Of a stretch of 64,000 nucleotides of DNA, positions 44,391-53,200 are shown one piece after another. The stretch comes from Armatimonadota bacterium. GTDB taxonomy: Bacteria > Armatimonadota > UBA10988. The stretch covers positions 62,001 to 126,000 of the forward strand of contig JACRKZ010000018.1 of assembly GCA_016235455.1 (NCBI GenBank). Direction: 5' to 3'. Numbering within the stretch: position 1 is the stretch's first letter; the number at the start of each line of letters is the position of its first letter. The position numbers and the translations under genes are program-made. The notes under the pieces are model-generated. The model made no database searches. It saw nothing but the letters and a program-made list of their open reading frames with translations, and was not told where the DNA came from.

Positions 44391-44497
44391 CAGCCCCCCC
44401 TGTAGTCCCCCCGCGAGCGGGGGGACGTGCTTGGCGCCCGTCGCTGCGGCACAAGGCACTCCCTCCCCGCTCGCGGGGAGGGTCGGGGTGGGGGCTG
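44391..44497. repeat. 107-bp cruciform-forming repeat element
   Basis: Two strong hairpins, GTCCCCCCGC/GCGGGGGGAC (44405-44426) and CCCTCCCCGC/GCGGGGAGGG (44461-44482), lie inside an outer inverted repeat CAGCCCCC (44391-44398)/GGGGGCTG (44490-44497). This is the structure of a paired REP (BIME-like) element. It separates the glycosidase stop from the regulator start by 151 bp and may also act as a terminator or mRNA stabiliser. Confidence 0.65.
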
Positions 44498-44526
44498 CTG
44501 GCCGACGGGCCACAGGCAGGTCTGAC

Positions 44527-45654
44527 ATGACCGCCGAGCCTATCTACCGCCGCATCGAATCCGACCTGCGCGCCGCGGTCGCCGCGCGCCGCTGGGCACC
44601 CGGCCAGATGCTGCCCAGCCGACAGGCCTTGTGCCGCGAGTATGGCGTCGCGCTGGCCACGCTCCAGCGGGCGCTAGCCGGCCTGCTGGCCGACGGCACA
44701 TTGCGCGCCGAGGACGGCCGAGGCACATTCGTGGCGACGGCCGCGCCCACGGCGCGGCCCCGCACGGCACGGCTGGGCATCGTGGCGGAGGCCGGCCAGC
44801 AGCCCAGCCCGCGCTCGGTGGTGACCACCTGGGCGCCGCGGGTGGTGGAGAGCATCGAGCGCGCCGTGAGCCGCGCTGGCGGCGTCACCTCGGTCCACGG
44901 CTGGACCCACGGTGGCGACCTGTTCGTCGCCGTGCCCGCGGCCGTGCGTGACGCGCTGGCCAGCGGCGCCGACGCCGTGGCCGTGGTGGCCATCAACAAC
45001 GAGATCGGCCTGGCCGAGGCCATCGCCGGCGCCCTGCCCGACCGCGCCCTGCCACTGGTCATGATCACCCACGGCCGCATGGACGGGCCGCTGGCGCATG
45101 TGTTCTTCGACGGCTGGACCGGCGGGCACCTCGCCGCGGAGCATCTGGTCGCGCAGGGCTACCACCGGCTGGCGTTCCTGGCGCCGTACACCGCCGACTG
45201 GCTCCAGGTGCGCCTGGCCGGCGCCCAGAGCGCTGCCGCACGGCGCGAGCTGGTGCTGCGACTGGTCCCAGACGAGCCCGTGGCCTACGTTGGCCACCGC
45301 GCCGACCAGCGGCTCGGCGAGCATTTGGCTACCGCGTTCCTGGCCGAGACGGTCCGCGCCGAACCCGGCCGCTGGGGCCTCATCGCGCCCAACGATGCCT
45401 GCGCCTATGGCGTACTGGCGGCCGCCCAAGCGCTCGGCCTGCGCGCGGGCCGCGACTTCGGCCTGGTCGGCTTTGACGACGATGTGGACTCGCGCCGGCT
45501 CGGCCTGACCACGCTGCGGCCGCCGGCCGACCAGCTCGGCGAGGAGGCATCGCGCCTGCTGCTGGCCCAACTCGACGGACAGCCGACGGCCCTCCAGGTC
45601 GGGCTTCGCCCCGATCTGGTCGTGCGCGGGAGCACCCAACGCGACGAGGAATGA
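44527..45654 (+). CDS. GntR-type DNA-binding domain fused to LacI-type sugar-sensing domain, transcriptional regulator
   Basis: 375 aa from ATG 44527. Residues 1-70 are a GntR winged helix (EPIYRRIESDLRAAVAARRW, ALCREYGVALATLQRALAGL, GRGTFV). The rest is a LacI/periplasmic-binding-like effector domain (VVAINNEIGLAEAI, HVFFDGWTGGHLAAEHLVAQGYHRLAFL, DFGLVGFDDDVDSRRLGLTTLRPP), ending with a dimerisation-type helix. This is the AraR-like arrangement known for sugar regulators. It likely represses or activates the surrounding glycan genes in response to a sugar. Its stop overlaps the start region of the secreted propeller protein (45651-45657), so they are cotranscribed. Confidence 0.88.
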   Translation: MTAEPIYRRIESDLRAAVAARRWAPGQMLPSRQALCREYGVALATLQRALAGLLADGTLRAEDGRGTFVATAAPTARPRTARLGIVAEAGQQPSPRSVVTTWAPRVVESIERAVSRAGGVTSVHGWTHGGDLFVAVPAAVRDALASGADAVAVVAINNEIGLAEAIAGALPDRALPLVMITHGRMDGPLAHVFFDGWTGGHLAAEHLVAQGYHRLAFLAPYTADWLQVRLAGAQSAAARRELVLRLVPDEPVAYVGHRADQRLGEHLATAFLAETVRAEPGRWGLIAPNDACAYGVLAAAQALGLRAGRDFGLVGFDDDVDSRRLGLTTLRPPADQLGEEASRLLLAQLDGQPTALQVGLRPDLVVRGSTQRDEE

Positions 45655-45656
45655 CC

Positions 45657-47555
45657 ATGCGCCTCTGGCTGTGCCTGTTGCTCTGCGGCGCCCCAGCGCT
45701 GGCCGATATGCCGCACGGGTATGTCACCGACTGGATCGGCAACACGTTCCCTGGCCTCGGCCCCAATGGCCAAGGCGAGTGGGTGCAGAACATGGTGCAG
45801 GGCTTCTGCGTCAGCCCGGACGGCACGGCCATTGCCGCCTCGGAGTGGGATGAAGCCGGGCGCTGCACCGGCCTCTATCGCGACGGCCACGCCAACCACC
45901 GGCTGCTTCAGCAGTACAACGGCAAGGGCGGCCACAAGGCCTGGGGCTGGGGCACCGCGGGTACTGCCGTCGCCGTCCTGGGCGATCGCATCTGGCTGGC
46001 CAACACCGAGGGCGAGTTGCTGCGCTTCAGCTGGAAGCCCGGCGACCCCGAGTCAGCGACCTACGTCGACCAGGCCACGGTGGGCAAGGCCGCCGCATTG
46101 GCCGCGCGCGGTGAGCTGCTGGTCGTACTGGGCGTGGACGGCATGGTGCAACTACGCCGAACGGCCGACAGCGTCGAGACGAGCCGCTTCAGCTTGCCTG
46201 GAGCCAGACATGTGGCCATCGCTCCGGACAACACGCTGTGGCTCATCGTCGGCACCAAGGTCGTGCACCGCGGGCTCCGTGGCGAAGTCTTGGCCAGCGG
46301 CGTCGACGAGCCTCAGCAACCTTCGCACCTGGCCTTCTGCCCGTCGGGCCGGCTGTTGGTCTGCGACGATGGGCCGCGTCAGCAGCTGCTCATCTACTAC
46401 CTGACCCCCAAGGTCCGCCTGGTCGGCGCATTCGGCGATGAAGGCGGCCTGCGCGCCGGCACGCCCGGCCGCGTCACACCGACTAAGCTATGGGGCCTGC
46501 GCGGCGCCGGCGTCGACGCAGAGGGCAACGTCTATCTGGCCCTCTGCCAGAGGCACCAAGGCGGTGGCACCACGCTGCGCAGCTACACCGCGGCCGGCCG
46601 GTTGCGCTGGGAGGTGCAGTCGCTCGCCTTTGTCGACTGCTTCGACTTCGACCCGAAGTCGGACGGCAGGACGATCTACGGCACCGAGGAGATCATCGAC
46701 TACGACCCCGCCGCCAAGCCCGGCGCCGGATGGAAGCTACGCTCGCTGACGCTCGACCCAAGCCGATACCCGGACGATCCCGGCGTCACCGGAGTGCGCG
46801 GCTCGACGGGCATCCTGCGCTGGGTCGAGGGTCGGCGCTTGCTGTATGTCATCGGCCAGATGGCTGGCGGCGTCGATGTCTACGCCTTCGAACCGCCGCC
46901 CAGCGATGTCAGCTACCATGTCGCGCGGCTCGGACCGAAGCGCGACGGCGGCTGGGCCTGGGACGTCGACGCGCGCGGCGATGTCTGGTGCGGCGATGCG
47001 CCGGGCAAGAGCATCCTTCGCTACCGCTTCGCCGGCTGGCAGACCGATGGCAGACCCCGCTTCGCCGAGCCCGAGAGTTGGCCTCAGCCGGAGGGTTTCG
47101 ACGAGGTCGGACGGGTAGTCTACGTGCCCGATGCCGACACGCTGTACGTAGCGGGCTACACACCCGAGCGCCGCCGCAAGTCGTGGGGCCTGATTGGCAG
47201 CGTGCTGCGGCGCTACGACCGGTTCACAGCCGGTGGCCGCGCGGCACGCTGGACCGTCGATCTGCCCACCGACGACGAGCAACTCCACCCCAAATGCCTG
47301 GACGTGGCCGGTGACTTCGTGTTCACCGTGCAGGTCAAGCCGACCAACGGCCGGTCGGCGCTGGTCACGGTGCTGCGCACGACCGACGGTACCGTCTACG
47401 GCACGATGGCGCCCGGCCCCGAGGTCGGCGACAACAGCGGCTGGATCGACCAGACCCACGGTCTGCGGGCCCTGCGCCGAGCCGATGGCAGCTACCTGGT
47501 GCTCGTGGAAGAAGACTGGCGCGGCAAGAACCTGGTCTATCGGTTCGCGCCCTGA
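45657..47555 (+). CDS. Secreted beta-propeller protein
   Basis: 632 aa from the ATG at 45657 (GAGGA 7 bases before it; an ATG at 45651 overlaps the regulator stop as ATGA). The signal peptide is MRLWLCLLLCGAPALA. Repeated blade-like segments with Asp/Gly-rich ends (VSPDGTAIAASEWD, LGDRIWLANTEGELLRF, IAPDNTLWLIVGTK, VDAEGNVYLALCQ, VDARGDVWCGDAPG) fit a six- or seven-bladed NHL/SMP-30-like propeller. No catalytic residues can be assigned. Coupled to a sugar-responsive regulator, it may bind or process a carbohydrate outside the cell, but this is inference. Its stop lies 2 bp from the opposing esterase stop. Confidence 0.7.
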   Translation: MRLWLCLLLCGAPALADMPHGYVTDWIGNTFPGLGPNGQGEWVQNMVQGFCVSPDGTAIAASEWDEAGRCTGLYRDGHANHRLLQQYNGKGGHKAWGWGTAGTAVAVLGDRIWLANTEGELLRFSWKPGDPESATYVDQATVGKAAALAARGELLVVLGVDGMVQLRRTADSVETSRFSLPGARHVAIAPDNTLWLIVGTKVVHRGLRGEVLASGVDEPQQPSHLAFCPSGRLLVCDDGPRQQLLIYYLTPKVRLVGAFGDEGGLRAGTPGRVTPTKLWGLRGAGVDAEGNVYLALCQRHQGGGTTLRSYTAAGRLRWEVQSLAFVDCFDFDPKSDGRTIYGTEEIIDYDPAAKPGAGWKLRSLTLDPSRYPDDPGVTGVRGSTGILRWVEGRRLLYVIGQMAGGVDVYAFEPPPSDVSYHVARLGPKRDGGWAWDVDARGDVWCGDAPGKSILRYRFAGWQTDGRPRFAEPESWPQPEGFDEVGRVVYVPDADTLYVAGYTPERRRKSWGLIGSVLRRYDRFTAGGRAARWTVDLPTDDEQLHPKCLDVAGDFVFTVQVKPTNGRSALVTVLRTTDGTVYGTMAPGPEVGDNSGWIDQTHGLRALRRADGSYLVLVEEDWRGKNLVYRFAP

Positions 47556-47557
47556 CC

Positions 47558-48484
47558 CTACTGCGCCGCAGGCGCAGCCTTGAGCAGCCGGCCAAAGAAG
47601 GCGACCGTCTCCCGGATGAAGGTCTCGACATTGGCCTTCTGGCCAAAGCCGTGGCCTTCGCCGTCGAAGGCGTACAGCTTCACATCCCGGCCGGCCTGGC
47701 GCAAGGCAGCATCGAACCGCACCGCCTGATCGACGTTGACGATGGTGTCCGCCTTGCCGTGGAAGATGAGCATGGGCGAGGTCTTGGCGTCGATGTGGTA
47801 GATCGGCGACGCCTCGCGAATCAGCTCCGCAGCCTGGTCGCGCGGCTTGCCCTGCAGCAGGTTCTGCGTGACCACCTTGACCCAGCCGGCGTCCTTGCTG
47901 CCCTCGGGCGCGATATCCACCGCGAAGTCGGTCGGCCCCGAGATGTCCACCACGGCCTCGGGTCGGCTGCTGAACCCGGCCAGGTCGGCATCGCTGTTGT
48001 CGCGCGTATCCATCGTGCCGAGACAGGCCACCAGATGCCCGCCGGCCGACCCGCCGAGCACACCGACATGCTTGGCATCGAGCTTGAACCGATCGGCATG
48101 GGCACGCACCCAGCGCACGGCGCGCTGGCAGTCGTCAAACGGCGCGGGCCAGGGGTTGGTCACGGGCCGGCCGGCCTCGGCCGGCTTGACCAGCCGATAG
48201 TCAATGCTGAAGCAGACGTAGCCTTGCGCGGCCAGACCCTTGGCCATGTCGCGGTAATCGGCCCGGCTGCCCGCTGCCCAGCCGCCGCCATGGATGAAGA
48301 TGACCGCCGGCAACACTCGCTCGTCGTTCGGTCGAAAGCTGTCCAGCAACAGATCGGTATCGCCGGCGCGCCCGTAGACGATGTCCAACTCGGTCGTCAG
48401 CGGAGCCTGGGCTGCACAGCCGGTGCAGAGCAGGGCCAGCGAGAGCAGCAGAAGGAGCATTCGGCGCAAGAGCGGTCTCCGCAT
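47558..48484 (-). CDS. Alpha/beta-hydrolase carboxylesterase, likely lipoprotein
   Basis: 308 aa from ATG 48484. The N-terminus MRRPLLRRMLLLLLSLALLCTGC is a lipoprotein signal with lipobox CTGC, so the enzyme is probably anchored to a membrane. The alpha/beta-hydrolase fold has the oxyanion HGGGWAAGS, nucleophile Ser in GVLGGSAGGHL, Asp in MLIFHGKADTIV and His in GEGHGFG, as in BD-FAE and feruloyl/acetyl-xylan esterases. It may remove acyl groups from polysaccharide, which fits the SGNH hydrolases elsewhere. The ribosome site is weak. Two inverted repeats lie between it and exbD. Confidence 0.85.
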   Translation of the reverse strand: MRRPLLRRMLLLLLSLALLCTGCAAQAPLTTELDIVYGRAGDTDLLLDSFRPNDERVLPAVIFIHGGGWAAGSRADYRDMAKGLAAQGYVCFSIDYRLVKPAEAGRPVTNPWPAPFDDCQRAVRWVRAHADRFKLDAKHVGVLGGSAGGHLVACLGTMDTRDNSDADLAGFSSRPEAVVDISGPTDFAVDIAPEGSKDAGWVKVVTQNLLQGKPRDQAAELIREASPIYHIDAKTSPMLIFHGKADTIVNVDQAVRFDAALRQAGRDVKLYAFDGEGHGFGQKANVETFIRETVAFFGRLLKAAPAAQ

Positions 48485-48540
48485 CCAACGTTCGTCCAAC
48501 ACCTCTCCGCTCCTGCCTCCGCCATACGCGGTCACCAGGA

Positions 48541-48616
48541 GCCAACGGGTACTGGGTCGACTACGGACGGACGGAGGACACGCCGGCCGTCGTAGATCGA
48601 GCCTGTACCCGTTGGC
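48541..48616. repeat. Long imperfect inverted repeat upstream of the esterase
   Basis: Outer arms GCCAACGGGTAC (48541-48552) and GTACCCGTTGGC (48605-48616) are perfect; the next 18 bases on each side also pair with small gaps, giving a stem of about 30 bp and a short loop. It lies between exbD and the esterase gene, where it could be a terminator for the exb operon or a small dispersed palindromic element. Confidence 0.55.
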
Positions 48617-48652
48617 GCCGTCGCGGCGGACCAGCCGACCGACCGCGTTGTC

Positions 48653-48674
48653 GGGCGACCACAGAGGGTCGCCC
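48653..48674. repeat. GGGCGACC/GGTCGCCC hairpin at the end of exbD
   Basis: GGGCGACC (48653-48660) and GGTCGCCC (48667-48674) form an 8-bp stem directly next to the exbD stop (48675). The sequence is of a type that recurs as dispersed repeats in high-G+C genomes, as far as I recall. Confidence 0.45.
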
Positions 48675-49181
48675 CTACGGGGCGGTCGCCGGCGCCGCCG
48701 GCTGCGGCGGTGCTGGCGCGGCAGGAGCCGGCGCCGCCGACGGGGCGGCCGCCGTGGCCAGGCAGGTATTCGGCATGCCCGCGCTGAGCGCGGCATCCAT
48801 CGCCGACACCAGGTACTGGCCGGTGGTCTCTTTGTCCATTTCGATGATGACCAACTGCTGCGGGCTCTTGGCCACGGACTTGAGCTGGGCGCTGAGCTGC
48901 GCGGGCGCCACGTTCTGTCCGTCCACCGAGAACTGGCCCTCGCGCGAGATGGCCACGCGGATACCGCCCAGGGCGTTGAGGTCCTCGACGTTGGAGGCCG
49001 AGGGCAGGTTGAGGTTCATGCCCTGGTCCTGGCGGTTGATGAACTGCGCGGTGACCATGAAGATGATGAGCAACACGAGCATCACGTCGGTCAGCGGCGT
49101 GATGTTGATCTCGGTGAAGTTGCCGTAGCGCGACGACCGTCGCCGGCCGCCACGGCGGGATCTGGTGCCTCCGATGGCCAT
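48675..49181 (-). CDS. exbD: ExbD/TolR biopolymer transport protein
   Basis: 168 aa. One N-terminal membrane helix with the conserved proton-path Asp32 in INITPLTDVMLVLLIIFMV, then the periplasmic domain (GGIRVAISREGQFSVDGQNV, VVIIEMD-type strand) and a Pro/Ala-rich tail. ExbD forms with ExbB the stator that turns proton flow into work across the cell envelope. It starts 3 bp after exbB, with AGAGGAG as ribosome site. The neighbouring gene order (zinc-ribbon protein and DUF4132 giant upstream) is unusual; see findings. Confidence 0.9.
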   Translation of the reverse strand: MAIGGTRSRRGGRRRSSRYGNFTEINITPLTDVMLVLLIIFMVTAQFINRQDQGMNLNLPSASNVEDLNALGGIRVAISREGQFSVDGQNVAPAQLSAQLKSVAKSPQQLVIIEMDKETTGQYLVSAMDAALSAGMPNTCLATAAAPSAAPAPAAPAPPQPAAPATAP

Positions 49182-49184
49182 GGT

Positions 49185-49799
49185 TCAGCTCCTCTTGGGC
49201 GCTTCCAGTAGCGAGCAGACCTCGTCGCCGGCCAGGTCCATCTCCAGCGAGAAGTGGTCCACGGCATTGTTGAGCACGTTGTAGGCGATGACCGAGACAA
49301 TGGCCAGACCGAGGCCGACGGCGGTGGCCACCAGCGCCTCGGAGACGCCCTTGCCGACCACGCCGATGCCGGCGTTGTTCTGCAGGCCGATGGCCTGGAA
49401 GGCCTTCTGGATGCCGATGACCGTGCCGAACAGACCGATGAACGGCGCGGTGGCGCTGATCGTGCCGAGCACGTACAACCGCTTCTCCAGCAACGCCGAC
49501 TGCAAGGCCTTCATGCGGTCCAGCGAGGCATGGAGTTCGGCGGGCGTGCTGTGCTCGACGGTCATCAGCGCGTGGCGCACGACTCGTACCACGGGTCCGC
49601 GGTAGGCACCTGTGGCTGTCGTCGCCTCTTCCAGCCCACCCCGCCGCAGCGCCGCGGTCACATCGTCCAGCAACGCCTCGCGGTTGCAGCGCGCGGACGC
49701 GAAGTACACCGCGCGGTCGATGATGACCGCCACGGCGGCGATAGAGCAGAGAACCAGGGGCCAAATGGACACCCCGCCGTCGCGCAACAACTGGAACAT
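49185..49799 (-). CDS. exbB: ExbB/TolQ/MotA-type proton channel protein
   Basis: 204 aa from ATG 49799, with GGAGG five bases upstream; the longer frame to 49964 lacks a site. Three membrane helices are visible: WPLVLCSIAAVAVIIDRAVY, TISATAPFIGLFGTVIGI and ALVATAVGLGLAIVSVIAYNVL, the latter two with the Thr/Ala-lined motifs of ExbB. Partner of ExbD. It follows the zinc-ribbon gene by 76 bp on the same strand. Confidence 0.92.
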   Translation of the reverse strand: MFQLLRDGGVSIWPLVLCSIAAVAVIIDRAVYFASARCNREALLDDVTAALRRGGLEEATTATGAYRGPVVRVVRHALMTVEHSTPAELHASLDRMKALQSALLEKRLYVLGTISATAPFIGLFGTVIGIQKAFQAIGLQNNAGIGVVGKGVSEALVATAVGLGLAIVSVIAYNVLNNAVDHFSLEMDLAGDEVCSLLEAPKRS

Positions 49800-49875
49800 C
49801 GAGACCTCCGCGTACCTTCGGATTGGACACCGAACGGCGTTCGAGGTTCCGTGGTGGGCGGCGGAGTCGACCGCG

Positions 49876-50214
49876 CTATCGACCTGCCGCGCGACGGCGC
49901 CGGAGCCGGCGGAGCGCCCACACCAGCAGCAGCGTCGCTGGCACCAGGCTGAGCAAGCCGACATCGGCGGTCATCCAGCCCCATGCGTCCAGGATAACCA
50001 GCTCCCCGCGGATGGGCGTCGGCGCGGGCCGGTGGATGGCGCACCAGCCGCCACCCAGCAACCAGACGACAGCCACCGACGCGCAGCCGATCTCGTCGCG
50101 CCGGCCGACGAACTCGGGCCTGCGACGGGTGCCACAGTGGCCGCACACCGTGGCTCCGCCGTCCATCGACGCGCCGCAATGGCCGCAGGTTGTCGTCGTG
50201 TCCTCGCCTATCAC
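49876..50214 (-). CDS. Zinc-ribbon membrane protein
   Basis: 112 aa. An N-terminal zinc ribbon with two CxxC knuckles (CGHCGASM at 10 and CGHCGTRR at 24) is followed by two hydrophobic stretches (SVAVVWLLGGGWCAI and LLSLVPATLLLVWAL) and a basic tail (RRLRRRRAAGR). No known enzyme domain. It starts 10 bp after the DUF4132 stop and precedes exbB, so it likely belongs to the same operon as a small scaffold protein; function unknown. Confidence 0.75.
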   Translation of the reverse strand: MIGEDTTTTCGHCGASMDGGATVCGHCGTRRRPEFVGRRDEIGCASVAVVWLLGGGWCAIHRPAPTPIRGELVILDAWGWMTADVGLLSLVPATLLLVWALRRLRRRRAAGR

Positions 50215-50224
50215 GCCGCCCTGC

Positions 50225-53200
50225 TCAGCCGCGAATCGCCGACAGAATGCTCGGGTCCTTGATCTGCTCGTCGCGCGCCAGCATCAACACCTTGGAGAGC
50301 ACCTCAGCCGTCTTCGGATCATCGTCGGCAAACGGCAGGAACAGCCGCCCGCGATGCTGGCTGTGCACTGGCACGATGAACAGCATCCCGCCGGGCATCT
50401 TGTGCGTCACGGCGCTGCCCAGATGCACCGAGTACTTGCCGAAGTGGCCGTCGATGTAGACATGCCGGTCCTCGGCGCGCACGTTCTCGATGCCCATCAG
50501 CGCGCACAGCTCGCGCAGCAGCATGGCACGCAGTTCCACGGTGCTGGCCGTGGCTTCGGGGTCGACCCCGCCGCGATGGGCTACGCTGACCACCAGGTCG
50601 AGATCGCGCATGGCCTCTGAGAAGATGATCGGCGGCACCTCGGCCAGCGGCACGGGCTGCCATTCGCCACGTTTGGCGAAGTGGACCGACTCCAGCGTCA
50701 GGCCCTCCACCTCGGCGGGCGTCCAGAACGGCTCGGCGAACTCGATCCACGCCGACAGCCCTGCCTCGTGCCAGGTGCGGCGCACACCGCCTTCGGGGTC
50801 ATGCACCCACCCCCGCCCGCCGAGCAGTGCCAGTGCCTGGCGCGGCTGCACCTGATGCCCCGCGTAGCGCCGCGTGCCGCCGCTCTCCTCGCGTTCGGTC
50901 TGGGTCAGTGGGTAGAGCTCGCGGAAGATCTGTTTGAACGGCTGCACGCGCTGGGCGGCGAAGCACTCGTGCTGCCACTGGTGCCACTCGCCGCCGGCCA
51001 GCAGGTCCACCGGATGGGCCAGCCGCACCGGCTCGTCGTGGCCCAGCGGATGCAGCGCGCCGGCATGGTCGCGCAGGGCCCGACCGCCCTCCGCGGGATA
51101 GCCGGCAATACCCTCGCCCAGCCACAGGAGGCCCGTCAGCGACGGCGCGAGCAGCGGGTGTTCCAGCAGGTCGCCAAGCTCGCGGCCTCGGAAGACGTCG
51201 CCGCGACACATCGACTGCTCCAGCGCGCCCTTCATGCGCGAGGCGGCGCGGTCCAGGCTCGTCTTGCGCGCCTTCAGCTCTGCCACGGCCGGGTCTTTGC
51301 CCACCGGGCCGGGGATCGACTTGAGTGCCTTGCCGGCTTTGGTGGCGGTCAGCTCCGGCCGGCCGTCGGCGCTTATGCTCAGCGCCACGCTAGTCTCGCC
51401 GACGGTGACCGTCACCGGCCCGGCCTTGAGGTCGGCCACGGCGCGGGCCTCCATGGCCCACTGCAGACGTAGCGGGTCGGGGTAGCCGGCGGTGCGGGCG
51501 AGGTTGTCCAGTGCCACGGCGCAAGCACGCTTCTCGCTCTCCTGGCGTTGCGCCCCGAACTGCCGGGCCGTGCGCTGGAACTCGGCGATGATCTCATAGC
51601 GGGCCAGGACCTCGGGCTCACGCGCGTCGCCCTCGGGCAAAGGCACCAGGCCCAGCGCCCGCAGCGAGTCCTGGTTGCGCTTGTCGGTGACGCGCGCGCG
51701 CAGGTCGTCCGCGGCGGCCCGACCGAGCATGGCGTCGGCATACAGCTTGGCCCGCGCATGTCCGGTGCCCGACGAGCCAAACTTGGCCGCGTCGTAGAGG
51801 TGGCGGAAGCGCTGCTCGCCCAGCGTGGCGTGGACCTTGCCGAACCAGGCCACATCCACGGCGCCGTCGAGCAGGTCCTGGCTGGTCAGGGGTGTGTGCT
51901 CGGTGACCTTGGCCGCCCAGGCCGAGCGGATGTCCTCGGCCATCTCCCAGCGATTGTCCTTGGTATGGGCATAGAGCCACCACACGCCGGACTCGAACCC
52001 CTCCCAGCCAAGCGCAGCGCCCACATGCGCGGCCCACTGGGGCGCCAGCAGTGCCGCGTCGCACAGGAGTTGGTCGGGCAGCCTGGCGGTGCGCAGTGCG
52101 TCAGCGGTGGCGTCGACGGTATCGGTCTCGGCTGGGAAGCAGCCGCGCAGCACGCCGCTGAGCACACCGCCCTTGCTCTCATCGCCCCAGGCAGCCCGCC
52201 GGAAGCCATCCTTGCCCAGGCTGGTCAGGATACGCAGTAGCGTGGCCGCGCCGCGGACCGTGCTGATCGACTTCACGTAGGCCGTCGCCGGCGTGGGCCG
52301 GTCACCCCGCGCCAACTCGATGTCGAGCAGGCGCGCACACGCGCGTTCCACCAGCGGCCTCAGACCCGGCGACCCGGCCAGGTCCAGGGTCAGGTTGCGC
52401 TGGGTGCAGGCGTGGAGCCACTGCGCATGGCCCTGGGCCGGGCCGACGAGGTAGTCAAGGATGTCAGCTTCGCCGATGGCGCCGGCGTCAAACGCCGCCA
52501 GGGCGTCGGCGAACTCCGGGCGGTCGCGGGGGACCTCCGCCGTCGGGTCATCGTCATCGTCGTCGCTCGCGACGCGGGCCACCTTGGCCAGCAGGCGGCT
52601 CACCTTGCCCGTGAGCCGGGCGGCGGCGCCGTGGCCGCCGGCGGCGATGGGCTGGCCCAGCCACACCTGCAGCTGGAACAGGCGCAAGCGCTGCTCGGGG
52701 CTCCAGGCCGCCTGGTCCAGTCGCCGGTGCGCGCCACAAGGCCCGACGAGCGGCCGCTTGAGCATGCGAATGGCCGGCTGACCCCAGCCCCAGAACTCGC
52801 GGTGCGGCCGTCTGGCGTCATCAGGGACGGTGTGCATGGCTGTCTCGGCCGCGTCCAGCAACCACTGTGACGTTGCCGCCGCAGGCGGCGGCGCGAGCGC
52901 CATGAGCCAGTTGAGGACCGGCACCAGCCACCGGATCCAGTCGTTGTCACGTGGCGGTCGCTCACCGATGAGGCCAGCCAGCCAGGACTTCAACGGCTTC
53001 CAGGACGGCCCATCCACATAGGCCAGCTCCGCGCCGAGCCCGGCAATCCACCAGGCACGCGCCAGTTCCAGGCCGTCGGCGTCGCGCATGGCCGCGGGTC
53101 GCCGCGCATACCAGTCCAGCCACACGTCCATCAGCGGCAGCTTGTCGGCGGTCCGCTCGGCCGCGGGCAACGCGACCGGATCGCCATGGCTGGGATAAGC

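Noticed and set aside
44391..44497. CRISPR array or riboswitch reading of the cruciform
   Set aside because: Only two hairpins of different sequence, no regularly spaced direct repeats and no conserved riboswitch core.
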